The translations under genes and the position numbers were made by a program. Below, one piece after another: positions 52,832-64,000 of a stretch of DNA of 64,000 nt. The stretch lies in contig NZ_CP134778.1 in assembly GCF_031884435.1 (NCBI RefSeq), positions 148,920-212,919 on the forward strand. Direction: 5' to 3'. The stretch comes from Bosea sp. 685. Its GTDB lineage: Bacteria; Pseudomonadota; Alphaproteobacteria; Rhizobiales; Beijerinckiaceae. Under the pieces are notes generated by a model. The model was given only the letters and a program-made list of their open reading frames with translations. It did not search any database and was not told the DNA's origin. Positions within the stretch are counted from its first letter, which is position 1. Every line of letters starts with the position of its first letter.

Positions 52832-54034
52832 GTGAATTCAAAGCTCTATGACCTCTCACGTGTCGAACGCCAGACACTGATTTCGGACTGCGCCGCAGCC
52901 TCCGAAGCCGCGGCGATCGCGCTCGCTCGCTTCGACGAGCGTCTGCTCCGCGCCGAGCCCGTCCTGGCCGAGGGAATGCGCCAGCGCGGCCACGCCTTTG
53001 AAGCCCAGGCCCTGATCGGGCTCAGTGGCGGGCTGTGCCCGCTCGAGGACCTTTGCCTGCACGACGCCGGCATGGATGTGCGCAGTCCGACCCGCGAGAT
53101 CACGCGCGCCGCGACCATGTTGGACGAGCGCCGGCGCCTGGCGCGGCGCGAGCCGGCCAAGGTTTTGAGCCCAAGCGCCCTGCGGCAACGGCTCGGTATC
53201 GAGGAATCACAAGATCCAGTTCGAACGGAAAGGGAGGCGCCCCCCTCCGGGACCGCGAAAAAGGTCGCGGCGCCATGGGACCGTGTCGGTGTTGAAGACG
53301 ACGATGACGACCACGCCGACGAGGATGACCTGGACCTGGAGGACGAGCGCGATCATGTCGATCCAGCCTTCGGCGAAATCGACGCGCTGTTGGTGCGCAC
53401 GCGAAAAAAGCTCGACGCCTGGAACGATCTGTCCTCCGACGAGGGCCGCAAAAGCCTGACGTTGCGCGATCCCAGCTATGACGCCGCGGGGCGGCTCGAG
53501 CGCTGGCTCAACGTCGTGGAGGAGGGCAGGGCTCTGCCGGCAACGCTTGCAGCCGCACTTGCGCTCGACGCCTGGCTTTGGCTCGAGCCATCCGAGCGCT
53601 CGGGCGAGCTTGGGTTCGTGTTTGCTGCAACCCTATTGCGGCAGCGGGGATTGAGCTTAGCGCATCTGCCGGCGATCGGGTTGGGGTTGCGGCGGGGAAA
53701 GTTCCGGTGGAGCCCGCATTTGGCGCTCAGCGTCCGGATCTCCGGGTTGTTTGCTGCTTTTGGTGAGGCGGCCGCGTTTGGGCAGGCTGATCTTGATCGG
53801 TTGTCGCTGGCGAGGGTCGTGATGCTGCGGCGGTGTGAGGGGAGGCGGGGGAATTCGAAGATGGCGGAACTGGTCGATCTGTTCGTGGCGTCGCCGCTGG
53901 TGACGGTGCAATTGGCGGCGGCGCAGCTAAAAGTGACGCCGCAGGCGGTCGAGGCGATGCTGAAGGAGCTCGGCGGCAGCCTGCCGCGTGAGCTCACCGG
54001 TCGGAAGCGCTACCGGGCCTGGGGGATCTTATGA
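52832..54034 (+). CDS. DUF1612/HTH protein (RHE_PE00001 family)
   Basis: This 400-residue protein has a GTG start and the family pattern: EAQALIGLSGGLCPLEDLCL, HDAGMDVRSPTREITRA, a central acidic linker (VEDDDDDHADEDDLDLEDE), then DAWLWLEPSERSGELGFVFAA and a C-terminal HTH (LVTVQLAAAQLKVTPQAVEAML). Such proteins are frequent on rhizobial plasmids and related elements. Function is unknown; DNA binding is likely from the HTH. Confidence 0.85.
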   Translation: MNSKLYDLSRVERQTLISDCAAASEAAAIALARFDERLLRAEPVLAEGMRQRGHAFEAQALIGLSGGLCPLEDLCLHDAGMDVRSPTREITRAATMLDERRRLARREPAKVLSPSALRQRLGIEESQDPVRTEREAPPSGTAKKVAAPWDRVGVEDDDDDHADEDDLDLEDERDHVDPAFGEIDALLVRTRKKLDAWNDLSSDEGRKSLTLRDPSYDAAGRLERWLNVVEEGRALPATLAAALALDAWLWLEPSERSGELGFVFAATLLRQRGLSLAHLPAIGLGLRRGKFRWSPHLALSVRISGLFAAFGEAAAFGQADLDRLSLARVVMLRRCEGRRGNSKMAELVDLFVASPLVTVQLAAAQLKVTPQAVEAMLKELGGSLPRELTGRKRYRAWGIL

Positions 54035-54316
54035 TTTGACAAAATATCGAGCGGGATGCGCGGGGCCGACATGCTTTTGGTCTGCGCCATGCTCAGCACA
54101 TGGCAGGCAGGGTTTGCGGGGGCGGGGACTGCTGGGGAATCTTGCCCGCAGCCTTCCCGGTCGATGCGGTGGCGCCTGAATTGGCAGCAGAGTGTCTTCG
54201 GGATGACGTTTCGTCTTGCGACGCAGCCTTTGAAGCTGTCAACGCCTTGAAGGTGCGGCAAGCGTCTGGTTAAACTGATCAAACGACCATCAGGCGATTC
54301 TGACCATTCCGCCTTC

Positions 54317-56302
54317 TCAAATGCGTGCAATTCGCCAGTTGCGATCCTGTAGCGCCGCGACATCTTTGTCGTCGAGATGATCCGACCGCATTGCCATGCA
54401 GATCAGGTGGGTTGGGCGCGTCATCGCCACAAAATGCTGCCTGAGCCCGCTCGAGATGATGCTGTTATGATGTTCTAGGCCTTGGCCCGCTCGAGCGCCA
54501 AGCAGCCAAGGCTTTAGGCGGGCAAGGTGATGCCGATGAAAAAAGGTCTCGAGGACGAGCGTCGCCGTATGCGTCTCGCCTTTCACCGAATGGATTGATC
54601 CAACTCTCACTCGGACCTCCGGCGCCACAGCCGGATCGTAATAGATATTGCCGTGATGAGGGGTCGTCGCGCCCGCGACCATCGGCGGAGCAGCCGCGTC
54701 CCAGTCAAGAAAAGCTTCGTGATTTCGTGACTCGGAGCCCGACAACGCGGCGGCGATTTGGATGATATGGGGTTGCCAGCGCCTCCATTCTTCGGCGGAG
54801 GTTGGCAGACGTCCCTCGCTTAGGGCCGAGGCAAGCCGAAGGTAGACCCGACGAACTTCCGGATGGTTCTCGAGCAGCTGCAAAATCTGTCGGTGCCGAT
54901 TGCGCCTGCTCTGCAGTCTTAGGGCTGGCTCCAATATGCGGGCAAGTCGGATCATGCCGTCGGCCAAATTCAGGACAACGTGCCGAGTATCGCCATTTGC
55001 CGCCATGGCGGCGCTTCCGTGCGCGACATACTGGAGGAAACGCTGTGGCCGGGGCTCAAACGGCGAGAATTGATGATCGTATTCGCTCCAATAGTGGCCG
55101 ACTGTGCTAGGCACATTCCCATCACCCCGTTCTTTGTGAACTGCTCCCACGGCGGTGAAGCTTCCGCTCTTAAGATCGACCTCGGTGAACACCTCGGCGA
55201 GGTAGCGTGCATAGGATGGAAGTACCCGTGCGACGGCGTCGGGGTCGAACAGGAAAATTGTAGGATGTGCCGCGGGGTTGGCGCGAACTGCTCCCGACGG
55301 GCCAAGTCCGACTAGTTGCGGTGGGGTTGCACCGAGCGGATTTGCCAAGTCGGCGATAATTTGACCGAATCGATAGCTGTTCGAAATCGACATGGTGTTA
55401 TCGGGATCGGGGAAGGGGTCGGTGCGCGCGGCCTCGGGGTCGTCATTGGCCCCGAAGATTGCCTGATTCATGTCTCCAAATCGTTGGCGGATCGTAGCGC
55501 CCGCTCCATCGACAAAAACCCGATGCAGAAGGCGGGACTGCGCCTCGCTGTTGTCCTGGACCTCGTCGATGAAGAGCACAGGAAACCGGTGGCGGATCGA
55601 TGCCGCCAGGTCGGGCGCGCTGTCGAGCGCGTGATGCGCCCAGACGAACATCTCCTGGTGGCAGAAAAAGCCCTCTTCCATCGATGAGCGGCACGCGGCT
55701 TTGATCGCAGTATAAAGATCACGGCCGCGGCCGAGATGCCCACGCGCCCATCGTATGTCGCCGACGTCGAAATCAGGTGCGACGATCTTCAGAGCTGAGG
55801 GGCCATGGTGGTTTCGGTCTAGACTCCGACGCTGCTCAGCGTTGAGCTTCCACCACCGTCGTCTGCAACTGGCGTCATCATCGACGTAGCGGACCTCAAG
55901 TCCTTGCGACCGCAACCAAGGGATGGCGATATGGGTGTTGATGAAGCCGTGGATGGTTCCGACGTAGTGAGGGTATCCGAGCAATCGGCGGCCCTCCGCC
56001 AGGGTTCCCAAGCTGTCCTCGATCTCGCGCCGCGCGACATTCGTGTGTGACAGGACACAGATTCCTTGCCCGGCAGACACCCATCGCCTCGCCAGGATCG
56101 CAAGCTTGGCGACGAGAAGTGTGGTCTTTCCGCTGCCGGGACAGGCCGCAACATCAATGGTCCTGGCGGCCTTTAATACTGACAATCTAGGATCCCGTCC
56201 GTCGAGCCCAGAGAAGGCTGTGGCTGGAAGTCTGAGCGTCGCGCAGGCCCAGCGAATGTCCTCGTCCGAGATTTCTGGAAATGTGAAGACCCGTTGCGGC
56301 AT
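54317..56302 (-). CDS. gajB: Gabija helicase-like protein GajB
   Basis: This 661-residue UvrD/Rep-like (SF1A) protein has Walker A ACPGSGKTTLLVAK (near 53-60), motif Ia CVLSHTNVARREIE, the GTIHGFI region, Walker B VLFIDEVQDNS, and the late motifs VGSIHSVKGETH and FVAMTRPTHLI. It follows gajA with an 8-base gap, in the order and strand of Gabija defence systems, in which GajA cuts DNA and GajB senses or activates. It is longer than classical GajB (about 500 residues), with extra sequence in the middle. The start could be as early as 56332 or 56356. Confidence 0.88.
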   Translation of the reverse strand: MPQRVFTFPEISDEDIRWACATLRLPATAFSGLDGRDPRLSVLKAARTIDVAACPGSGKTTLLVAKLAILARRWVSAGQGICVLSHTNVARREIEDSLGTLAEGRRLLGYPHYVGTIHGFINTHIAIPWLRSQGLEVRYVDDDASCRRRWWKLNAEQRRSLDRNHHGPSALKIVAPDFDVGDIRWARGHLGRGRDLYTAIKAACRSSMEEGFFCHQEMFVWAHHALDSAPDLAASIRHRFPVLFIDEVQDNSEAQSRLLHRVFVDGAGATIRQRFGDMNQAIFGANDDPEAARTDPFPDPDNTMSISNSYRFGQIIADLANPLGATPPQLVGLGPSGAVRANPAAHPTIFLFDPDAVARVLPSYARYLAEVFTEVDLKSGSFTAVGAVHKERGDGNVPSTVGHYWSEYDHQFSPFEPRPQRFLQYVAHGSAAMAANGDTRHVVLNLADGMIRLARILEPALRLQSRRNRHRQILQLLENHPEVRRVYLRLASALSEGRLPTSAEEWRRWQPHIIQIAAALSGSESRNHEAFLDWDAAAPPMVAGATTPHHGNIYYDPAVAPEVRVRVGSIHSVKGETHTATLVLETFFHRHHLARLKPWLLGARAGQGLEHHNSIISSGLRQHFVAMTRPTHLICMAMRSDHLDDKDVAALQDRNWRIARI

Positions 56303-56309
56303 TGGCGCC

Positions 56310-58271
56310 CTACACCGGTTCGACAGCGACATGGCCCGTCGCGTGATCGAGCGCATCTACAAGATAGGACGGCAAACGGGCCCTGAAGGCGGGCGGGGTC
56401 ATTCCCCGCGCAGCCTTGCGTTCGAGGATTAGCGCTAGATATTGCGCCGCGATTGCCTTGGATGTGCCGTCCTTGAATCGTTTATATACTGTTGCAGCGA
56501 GTTCTTCGCCCTGCAGCCTCAGTCTGACGAAGTCCCGGGCGGCGCTGGCATAGGTGCTCAAGAGCACGTTCGACTGATCCCGAATGTTCTCGTCCGCATC
56601 CGCGAGGTGAGCAGCGATCCAAACTTCCCGGGCAAGGCCGAAGAATGCCAAGTCATATTCGAGCGTCCATTCGTCGGCAACGAAGGTCCGAACGCTCTGA
56701 CCGTCGGCACGAGCCATGATGTTGGCGCGTCTGGCTGCAAGACCGTCACCGGGAAAATCCGCCTTGATCCGCCACCGACGTCGGGGAGGCAGTGCTTGAC
56801 CTGGCGCCACCAGATCAAAGATTTCGGGCGCGCAGTCCGGCATCACGTCCATGTCGGTGATGCAGGCGACGGGTGTCTTTAGACGCCCCGCTTCCACTGG
56901 TTTTCGCCGCTGAAAGATGCGGCCGAAACGCCCTAGTCCAGTTCCGCCGACGTTGACGATCGAGACGCCGTAAAGGCCAAGATCTCGGTCGAGGAGCCTC
57001 GCGATCGCCGGAATGAGAATATTCTCGGCATCACCTTCAACGATGATCACGCCCCTTGCAAAGAACAGATTGGCCTTGGTCACGTCCAAAAAGCGCTCAA
57101 GGAAGCCATAGTCGGATGGGGTCAGCAATGTGTGTTCTGGCCCGAGTGGAAATGCGCTGCCATCGCGGACCAGCACCAAGCTTTTCAGGTCGAGCGCTGA
57201 CGCCAGGTTGGGGCTATGAGTCGTGACAATGACCTGCAGCCGGTCTTCGGCTGCCAACTCGTCAGCGACCTTCTTTTTCAGAAACTGCACCAAGCGAAGC
57301 TGCCGCTGCGGGTGCAGATGCGCTTCCGGCTCCTCGATGAGCAGCGCTGGAAAGCCCTCTGCCTCGTCGGAGAGTAGCAGAAGCTCCGATGCCATGAAGA
57401 GCAGATTGTTGGATCCTAGGCCTCGGCCGGGCGGAGGGTCGGCGGCTCCATCGTCACGGAGTTCGAGCTCCAGTTTTTCGAGGAGCTGTCGCAACCGGGC
57501 CGAGCGTTCACCCTTCGCGCCACTCACGGATATCTGGCCCTTCAAAGGGTCTCCGGAAAAGGAGAGCTCCGCCAGATAATTTTCGTTGAGCCGTTGGCGG
57601 GCGGCCCTGATGCCTTCATGGTCGCCGAGGAGCGCATTGGCGTAGTCACCGATACCAAGGACGCTCAGGGCCTCGGCTGCGACGGGCTCCTCCGCATCTG
57701 GATCGAAGTCCTGGCCGGCTTGCGTCACATCCTCTGTCTGCTGGAGTATCTGCGAAAGTCGTGAGCCGCGTCCGGCAGACAACGCTTGCTCGGCATCCCG
57801 CAGCGGACGCAGATAGGTCGCACAAAGCAAAGCTCGAGCTTCTGGATCGAGAGGCGGTCCATTGCCATCCGCGCCCGAACGCGTATCAACCGCAGTGAAT
57901 TTGCGTGACGACCCTCGTGACCCACTCGATGCCTTCCAAGTTAAATGGAGGCGCGCCGCTCCATCAGCATACGTCAAATGCTCCAAAAAGGCGGCCCGTT
58001 CAGGCGCGGTTAGACCCTCGAACCGAAGGGAGATTCTTATCTCGGTCCGAGCCGCATCGTCCTTGGGCAGATGGTAGTCCGTTTCGTTGACGCGCAAGTG
58101 TTCCTGCCCGCGCGTGCCCAATACCAGACGAAGAGCGTCGATGATCGCCGTTTTGCCTGCGTCGTTCTCGCCGACGATGGCGGTCAGCCCTGCGGAAAGC
58201 GGCAGGGTCAGTGCACTTTCGCCCTCGCCAAAGGCACGGAAGTTTTCGATCTTAAGCTCGGCGATGTGCAA
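56310..58271 (-). CDS. gajA: Gabija nuclease GajA (ABC ATPase-TOPRIM, OLD family)
   Basis: This 653-residue protein has an OLD-type ATPase (Walker A GENDAGKT at 34-41; LLIEEPEAHLHP and the H of TTHSPNL) and a TOPRIM nuclease domain (E412 in VEGDAEN, D473 and D475 in TDMD). GajA forms tetramers that nick phage DNA when nucleotide levels fall. The start is a TTG at 58271. With gajB it makes a complete Gabija system next to an Abi-like gene. Confidence 0.92.
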   Translation of the reverse strand: MHIAELKIENFRAFGEGESALTLPLSAGLTAIVGENDAGKTAIIDALRLVLGTRGQEHLRVNETDYHLPKDDAARTEIRISLRFEGLTAPERAAFLEHLTYADGAARLHLTWKASSGSRGSSRKFTAVDTRSGADGNGPPLDPEARALLCATYLRPLRDAEQALSAGRGSRLSQILQQTEDVTQAGQDFDPDAEEPVAAEALSVLGIGDYANALLGDHEGIRAARQRLNENYLAELSFSGDPLKGQISVSGAKGERSARLRQLLEKLELELRDDGAADPPPGRGLGSNNLLFMASELLLLSDEAEGFPALLIEEPEAHLHPQRQLRLVQFLKKKVADELAAEDRLQVIVTTHSPNLASALDLKSLVLVRDGSAFPLGPEHTLLTPSDYGFLERFLDVTKANLFFARGVIIVEGDAENILIPAIARLLDRDLGLYGVSIVNVGGTGLGRFGRIFQRRKPVEAGRLKTPVACITDMDVMPDCAPEIFDLVAPGQALPPRRRWRIKADFPGDGLAARRANIMARADGQSVRTFVADEWTLEYDLAFFGLAREVWIAAHLADADENIRDQSNVLLSTYASAARDFVRLRLQGEELAATVYKRFKDGTSKAIAAQYLALILERKAARGMTPPAFRARLPSYLVDALDHATGHVAVEPV

Positions 58272-58788
58272 AAGGGCGTCTCACGTTGAACGGTTGCAGA
58301 ATCGCCTCCGTTGCTCTCGCCGAATTTATTCTTATTGATCGCGGCTTGCACGCCTAGGTCGTAGGAGCTTGCCCCCTGGTCGAGGGAATTTTGCCTCGTC
58401 TCGCGACGTCGCCAGACGGCGCGAAAGTCTTGTCATCAAGTGCCGTGGGACAATCCAAATCTGGCGGTGCGCTGTCACCGCTCTCGTCTGCGGGCCTTTA
58501 AAGGAATGAGGAAGCGGTGCCAGATCATACGCGAGCGCGGTTATTTCGGGCTGAAATGATCCGGCCCACCAGTCATTCCTGACCGCTCCTGAACCGTTAC
58601 TCGTTTATCCGCGATTGCGCTTCGTCCGATTAGAACGATGCGTCTTTCTTTAGAGGGCGCCCTTGTCCTCTCGCCTATGGACAACTAGGTCTCGTGGGAC
58701 TGGTCAAATATGTCCGCAGGTCCGCTCTTGCGGTACCCCGCCAACGACTGCATTTGGTTGCCTCAACAGGCGATCTGGAGACGATACC

Positions 58789-59310
58789 ATGGACGATTCA
58801 GGTGAACAACCGAGTGCTGGAGATGGACCAGCTCCGGCCACAAAGGCTACTCAGAGAGCTTCCGCGGAAAAATGGGGGCAGGCCGTCATCGATCTCGGAT
58901 TCTGCCTTGTGCCATCGCTTCTGTTGCGCGCTCAACGTCGGCTGAATTTGAGCCCGACGCAACTCGCTGTGCTTCTTCAGCTTTGCGACTTTTGGTGGGA
59001 CAAAGAGCGCAAGCCGTTTCCGAGCAAAGACACTCTCTCGCAGCGCCTCAGCCTGAGTGAACGGCAGGTCCAGCGTTACATCGCGGAGCTCGAGCAGGAA
59101 GGGCTTGTCCGGCGGATCGAGAGACGGGCCAGTAATGGCGGCAAGCTGAGCAACACCTATGATCTGTCGGGACTGGTCAAGCGCCTACAGGAACTTGAGC
59201 CCGAATTCCGCGAAGTCGAGGAAGCGAACAAAGCGGCGCGAAAGGCGGTGGCCAAGCGAGGCTACAAGCCGGCCACAAAAGCCGGCCAGGCAAAAGAAGT
59301 GTCGTTATGA
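58789..59310 (+). CDS. HTH-domain protein
   Basis: This 173-residue protein has a winged-helix core: LSPTQLAVLLQLCDFWWDKERKPFPSKDTLSQRLSLSERQVQRYIAELEQEGLVRRIE, then a basic C-terminus. It matches HTH_36/replication-type or GntR-like folds. It lies between gajA (divergent) and the Abi gene, so it may regulate this defence block. The 517 bases upstream (58272-58788) hold no gene that I can see. Confidence 0.75.
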   Translation: MDDSGEQPSAGDGPAPATKATQRASAEKWGQAVIDLGFCLVPSLLLRAQRRLNLSPTQLAVLLQLCDFWWDKERKPFPSKDTLSQRLSLSERQVQRYIAELEQEGLVRRIERRASNGGKLSNTYDLSGLVKRLQELEPEFREVEEANKAARKAVAKRGYKPATKAGQAKEVSL

Positions 59311-59403
59311 AGATACGGGCTTGCGTATCGCTGGCCCCAAAAAAGGCTGAGCCCCGGGTGCATGCCAATGGCAGAGGCGGTCCCAGGGCTTACAGGAGAA
59401 GAT

Positions 59404-60123
59404 ATGGGTGAGAGCGGGGCACTAGTCAAGAACGCCTTCTCGTACACGGACGCCATGATCACCGCCTTGGAGACATCGCTGTCTCCGGAGCGAATGGCGA
59501 CCTATGTCACGAAGGCTGGCGGCGATCGCGAGAAAGCCGTTCGTCTTTACACATGGAACACTGCCGTCAGCGCAGCCTTCTATGGGCCGCTGCAAGGCTT
59601 GGAGATAGCTTTGCGCAATGCCATGCATCGCGAGCTGGCAGCGCTTTATGGCGTTGACTGGTACGATAATCCCGCGACGGGTCTTGATATGGGCTCGCTC
59701 AATCGAATTTCCGCAGCGCGCTCGGATCTTCGCCGTGACGGCTATGCCGACGATCCGCCCCATATCGTGGCCGCGCTCTCATTCGGCTTTTGGGTAGCAC
59801 TCCTCGGTGCCGGCGGTCGATTGGTCGTTGGTGGGAAGGCCAACTACGAGATGACAGTTTGGCGCCCGGCAGTCTTCCGAGCGTTCCCCCATGTCAAGAT
59901 AAGCCGCAAGGCTGCCCATGCTCCGCTCGACTATCTGCGGACCTTTCGAAATCGCATCGCCCATCACGAACCGATCCTCGATCGCCATCTCGCAGCCGAC
60001 TATGCGTCGCTCCAGCAAGTCGCTGGATGGATCAGCCCGCAAACACAAACCTGGATCGCCCATCATAGCCGTGTCCCGTCCCTGCTATCGCAGTCGCCCG
60101 ATGACCCCGGCTTGATGTTCTGA
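59404..60123 (+). CDS. Abi-family protein (AbiD/F, HEPN-like)
   Basis: This 239-residue protein belongs to the Abi_2-like abortive infection family. It has YTWNTAVSAAFYGPLQGLEIALRNAMHRELA in the first half and the HEPN RNase motif R-x4-H in TFRNRIAHHEPILD. HEPN proteins degrade RNA to stop growth of an infected cell. The ATG at 59404 has an AGGAG site six bases upstream, so it is preferred to that at 59362. It neighbours Gabija. Confidence 0.85.
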   Translation: MGESGALVKNAFSYTDAMITALETSLSPERMATYVTKAGGDREKAVRLYTWNTAVSAAFYGPLQGLEIALRNAMHRELAALYGVDWYDNPATGLDMGSLNRISAARSDLRRDGYADDPPHIVAALSFGFWVALLGAGGRLVVGGKANYEMTVWRPAVFRAFPHVKISRKAAHAPLDYLRTFRNRIAHHEPILDRHLAADYASLQQVAGWISPQTQTWIAHHSRVPSLLSQSPDDPGLMF

Positions 60124-60289
60124 ACCGCACGATGTCGCTGCTGGCTGCCACACAAATTCCCAAGCCTTCCGACGAACAGGCGTTCGAGCGGGCCTCAATC
60201 GTCTTGTGGCGAGGTCTCCTGGGCGACCCAAACGTTCTGCGAAATGGGCGACGCGGGCAGCGTCAGAATGGCGTCGATTTGTTCGGCGT

Positions 60290-60495
60290 CCGCAATGGTG
60301 ATCCATGACGTCGCGCTGATGCTCGATCGCGAGCGCGAAAGCCGGGAGCCGTCACCGACCGCAGCCGTGGTCGACAGCCAGTCGATCAAGGCGCCGGCGG
60401 CGGAAAAGCGCGGGTTCGATGCCGGCAAGAGGGTGGTCGGCCGCAAGCGCCATATTGCCGTCGATACCGATGGCAGGCTGCTCATGGTCAGCCGA
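60290..60495 (+). pseudogene. Fragment of IS5-family transposase
   Basis: About 65 residues remain: [20 protein letters not shown], then [20 protein letters not shown] and DGRLLMV. This is the central part of an IS5-family transposase around its first catalytic Asp (VVDSQS). Both ends are missing. Confidence 0.8.
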
Positions 60496-60507
60496 ATGGA
60501 CCTGGAC

Positions 60508-60585
60508 TCAGGGCATCGATATCCTTCGTCGCCAGACCGGCGTCACAACAAGCGTGAGCACGGTCGAGTAGACCATTCCGCGCGT
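60508..60585 (-). pseudogene. Probable C-terminal fragment of a heavy-metal RND pump (CusA-like)
   Basis: RGMVYSTVLTLVVTPVW matches the last membrane helix of CusA/CzcA-type pumps (GMVSSTxLTLVVxP). Only some 25 residues are preserved, but the place next to copA supports a broken copper-efflux gene. Confidence 0.4.
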
Positions 60586-60819
60586 CGAGCTGGATCGTGC
60601 CGGGTGCGCGCAACCGCGTTCCGGGTGGCGCGAGCGTGACCGGTTCGGAGTGGGTGCGGGCCTTCTGCAGTGTGCCGGAACTGACACTGCAGATGCGCCG
60701 TTTTTCTTGTTGCCGTCCAAGACGGGGAGGTAGTCCACCCCCGTTGAATCTGTCTTCGGCCTCAATGAGGTGTTGGGCAGACCCATCGGGTCGCGGTACA
60801 ATTTGATATGCCGCTGATG

Positions 60820-63222
<2,403 letters not shown>

Positions 63223-63324
63223 GGCGGGCCTCTATTCGGTTGTCCGGTTGGGCGGCCGGAAGGTCGGGCCCTTGTTGACGACAGCCGCATGCTCCTTGGT
63301 TCGGCAGGCGGCGCGCGATCTGGA

Positions 63325-63768
63325 TCAAGTGATGTAGGCCGGCCGCTCATGCCGGCGCGCATCGCCAGCCACATGGCCACTGCAGGCTATGGGTGAGAGG
63401 CCAAGCCGAAAGCCGAACAGGTCGAGGACCGGCATCCATTCGGAATAAGACCAGGACGTCCGGACGACCGTATTTAGCCATTCGCTGAAGCCGGTATAGG
63501 CGACGCCGCCGATCAGCGTCGCCGCGGCGGTCGGCCAGAACCTGTTCGACGGCCAGTCCGCGTCGGCGACCACCACGAGTGCTATAATGATGGCTAATGT
63601 GGCGATGATCATGTCGCCGGCGGTGCAGTGGACGATCGCGATCACCTGCTCGCGCACGGTCCCGGTGGACCAGATCGTATAGAGTGGAAGCTGCGCGACC
63701 TCCCAGACCAGATGGCCGATCGCGCTTGCCGCCAAATAGCGCCGCAGACAAGAGAGCCAGCTTGCCAT
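63325..63768 (-). CDS. Hypothetical membrane protein
   Basis: This 147-residue protein has about three to four predicted membrane helices (AASAIGHLVWEVAQLPLY, MIIATLAIIIALVVVA, AAATLIGGVAYTGF). The last 20 residues differ from what its earlier layout would suggest: a helix (CGHVAGDARRHERP here) is broken, and a shifted frame gives AVAMWLAMRAG. There may be a frameshift near 63380. It resembles small membrane proteins near copper genes; function unknown. Confidence 0.6.
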   Translation of the reverse strand: MASWLSCLRRYLAASAIGHLVWEVAQLPLYTIWSTGTVREQVIAIVHCTAGDMIIATLAIIIALVVVADADWPSNRFWPTAAATLIGGVAYTGFSEWLNTVVRTSWSYSEWMPVLDLFGFRLGLSPIACSGHVAGDARRHERPAYIT

Positions 63769-63917
63769 AGCTTTTTGTCTTTTCTGGCCGAGAGTTCGAC
63801 CGAGATCGCAACGGACGGGCGTCCGTCGAAGCGGATGTCCGGCAGGGCGTCTCGCGTGAGACATCCTGCCGGCGTACGGCAGATCTACCGCGCTGAGGGC
63901 GAGCTATGTCGCGGGGT

Positions 63918-64000
63918 CACTTCCCCTTCGACTTCAACCATGTATCGATCATCGCGATTTCCTTCTCCTGCGCTGCGACGATTTCCGTCGCCAACTTCTT
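63918..64000 (-). CDS. DUF305/CopM-like protein, C-terminal end (partial)
   Basis: The last residues read KLATEIVAAQEKEIAMIDTW and end LKSKGK. This is the characteristic end of DUF305-family periplasmic proteins, which bind copper in some members and are encoded with copper genes. The start lies beyond the window. Confidence 0.7.

Overview
The window reads as part of a repABC-type plasmid or chromid from an alphaproteobacterium, most likely of the Hyphomicrobiales (a Bosea, Methylobacterium or Bradyrhizobium type of host; this is inferred from gene families, not from a marker gene). The basis is an intact repA-repB-repC replicon at 44.3-48.1 kb with parS-like palindromes and a ctRNA locus, a MucR/Ros zinc-finger regulator, a WGR protein, and a DUF1612/RHE_PE00001-type protein. 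GC content is high and operons are dense. No tRNA, rRNA or CRISPR array was seen.

Layout. 0.1-6.4 kb: a patchy metabolic stretch (RidA, a DsbA/HCCA-isomerase-like protein, an amino-acid binding protein, wreckage of an amino-acid ABC transporter, an SMR pump, a trans-sulfuration-type PLP enzyme, a B3/4-domain protein with a divergent XRE-cupin regulator). 6.7-10.6 kb: a cobalt-type nitrile hydratase cluster (CobW GTPase, beta, alpha, small activator) followed by a GlxA-type AraC regulator. 10.7-15.8 kb: a sigma-54 activator facing a -24/-12 promoter that drives an alpha/beta hydrolase and an MHS-type transporter, with a convergent ureohydrolase. 15.8-19.2 kb: a TSUP exporter and a chemoreceptor. 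19.5-25.9 kb: part of a homoprotocatechuate meta-cleavage cluster (hpaR, an AAHS transporter, hpaD, a hydrolase, hpaF, hpaG, hpaH) with two palindromic operators. 26.1-29.1 kb: an ISNCY-like element with internal deletion and a possible passenger gene, abutted by an IS30-family element.

29.4-36.5 kb is an accessory region. It holds a two-gene operon that looks like an undescribed defence system: a CoiA-like nuclease followed by an 1,096-residue protein with a NERD nuclease domain and a STAND/NACHT-like NTPase. Next to it lie a DUF4238 protein and a Phd/VapC-type toxin-antitoxin pair. 36.7-43.8 kb is plasmid backbone of mostly unknown genes, with iteron-like repeats, large inverted repeats and hairpin arrays. 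44.3-54.0 kb carries repABC, HU, MucR and a tyrosine recombinase whose upstream region contains a loxP-like 15-7-15 bp inverted repeat. 54.3-60.1 kb is a second defence block (Gabija gajA-gajB, an HTH protein, an Abi/HEPN-like protein). 60.3-64.0 kb is a copper-resistance segment (CopA with remnants of an RND pump, a membrane protein, and the end of a DUF305 protein).

Several genes carry a single-base deletion in a G or C run (about 2962, 6312, 9815 and 36045). These may be sequencing errors rather than real mutations, so the affected genes may be intact in the organism.
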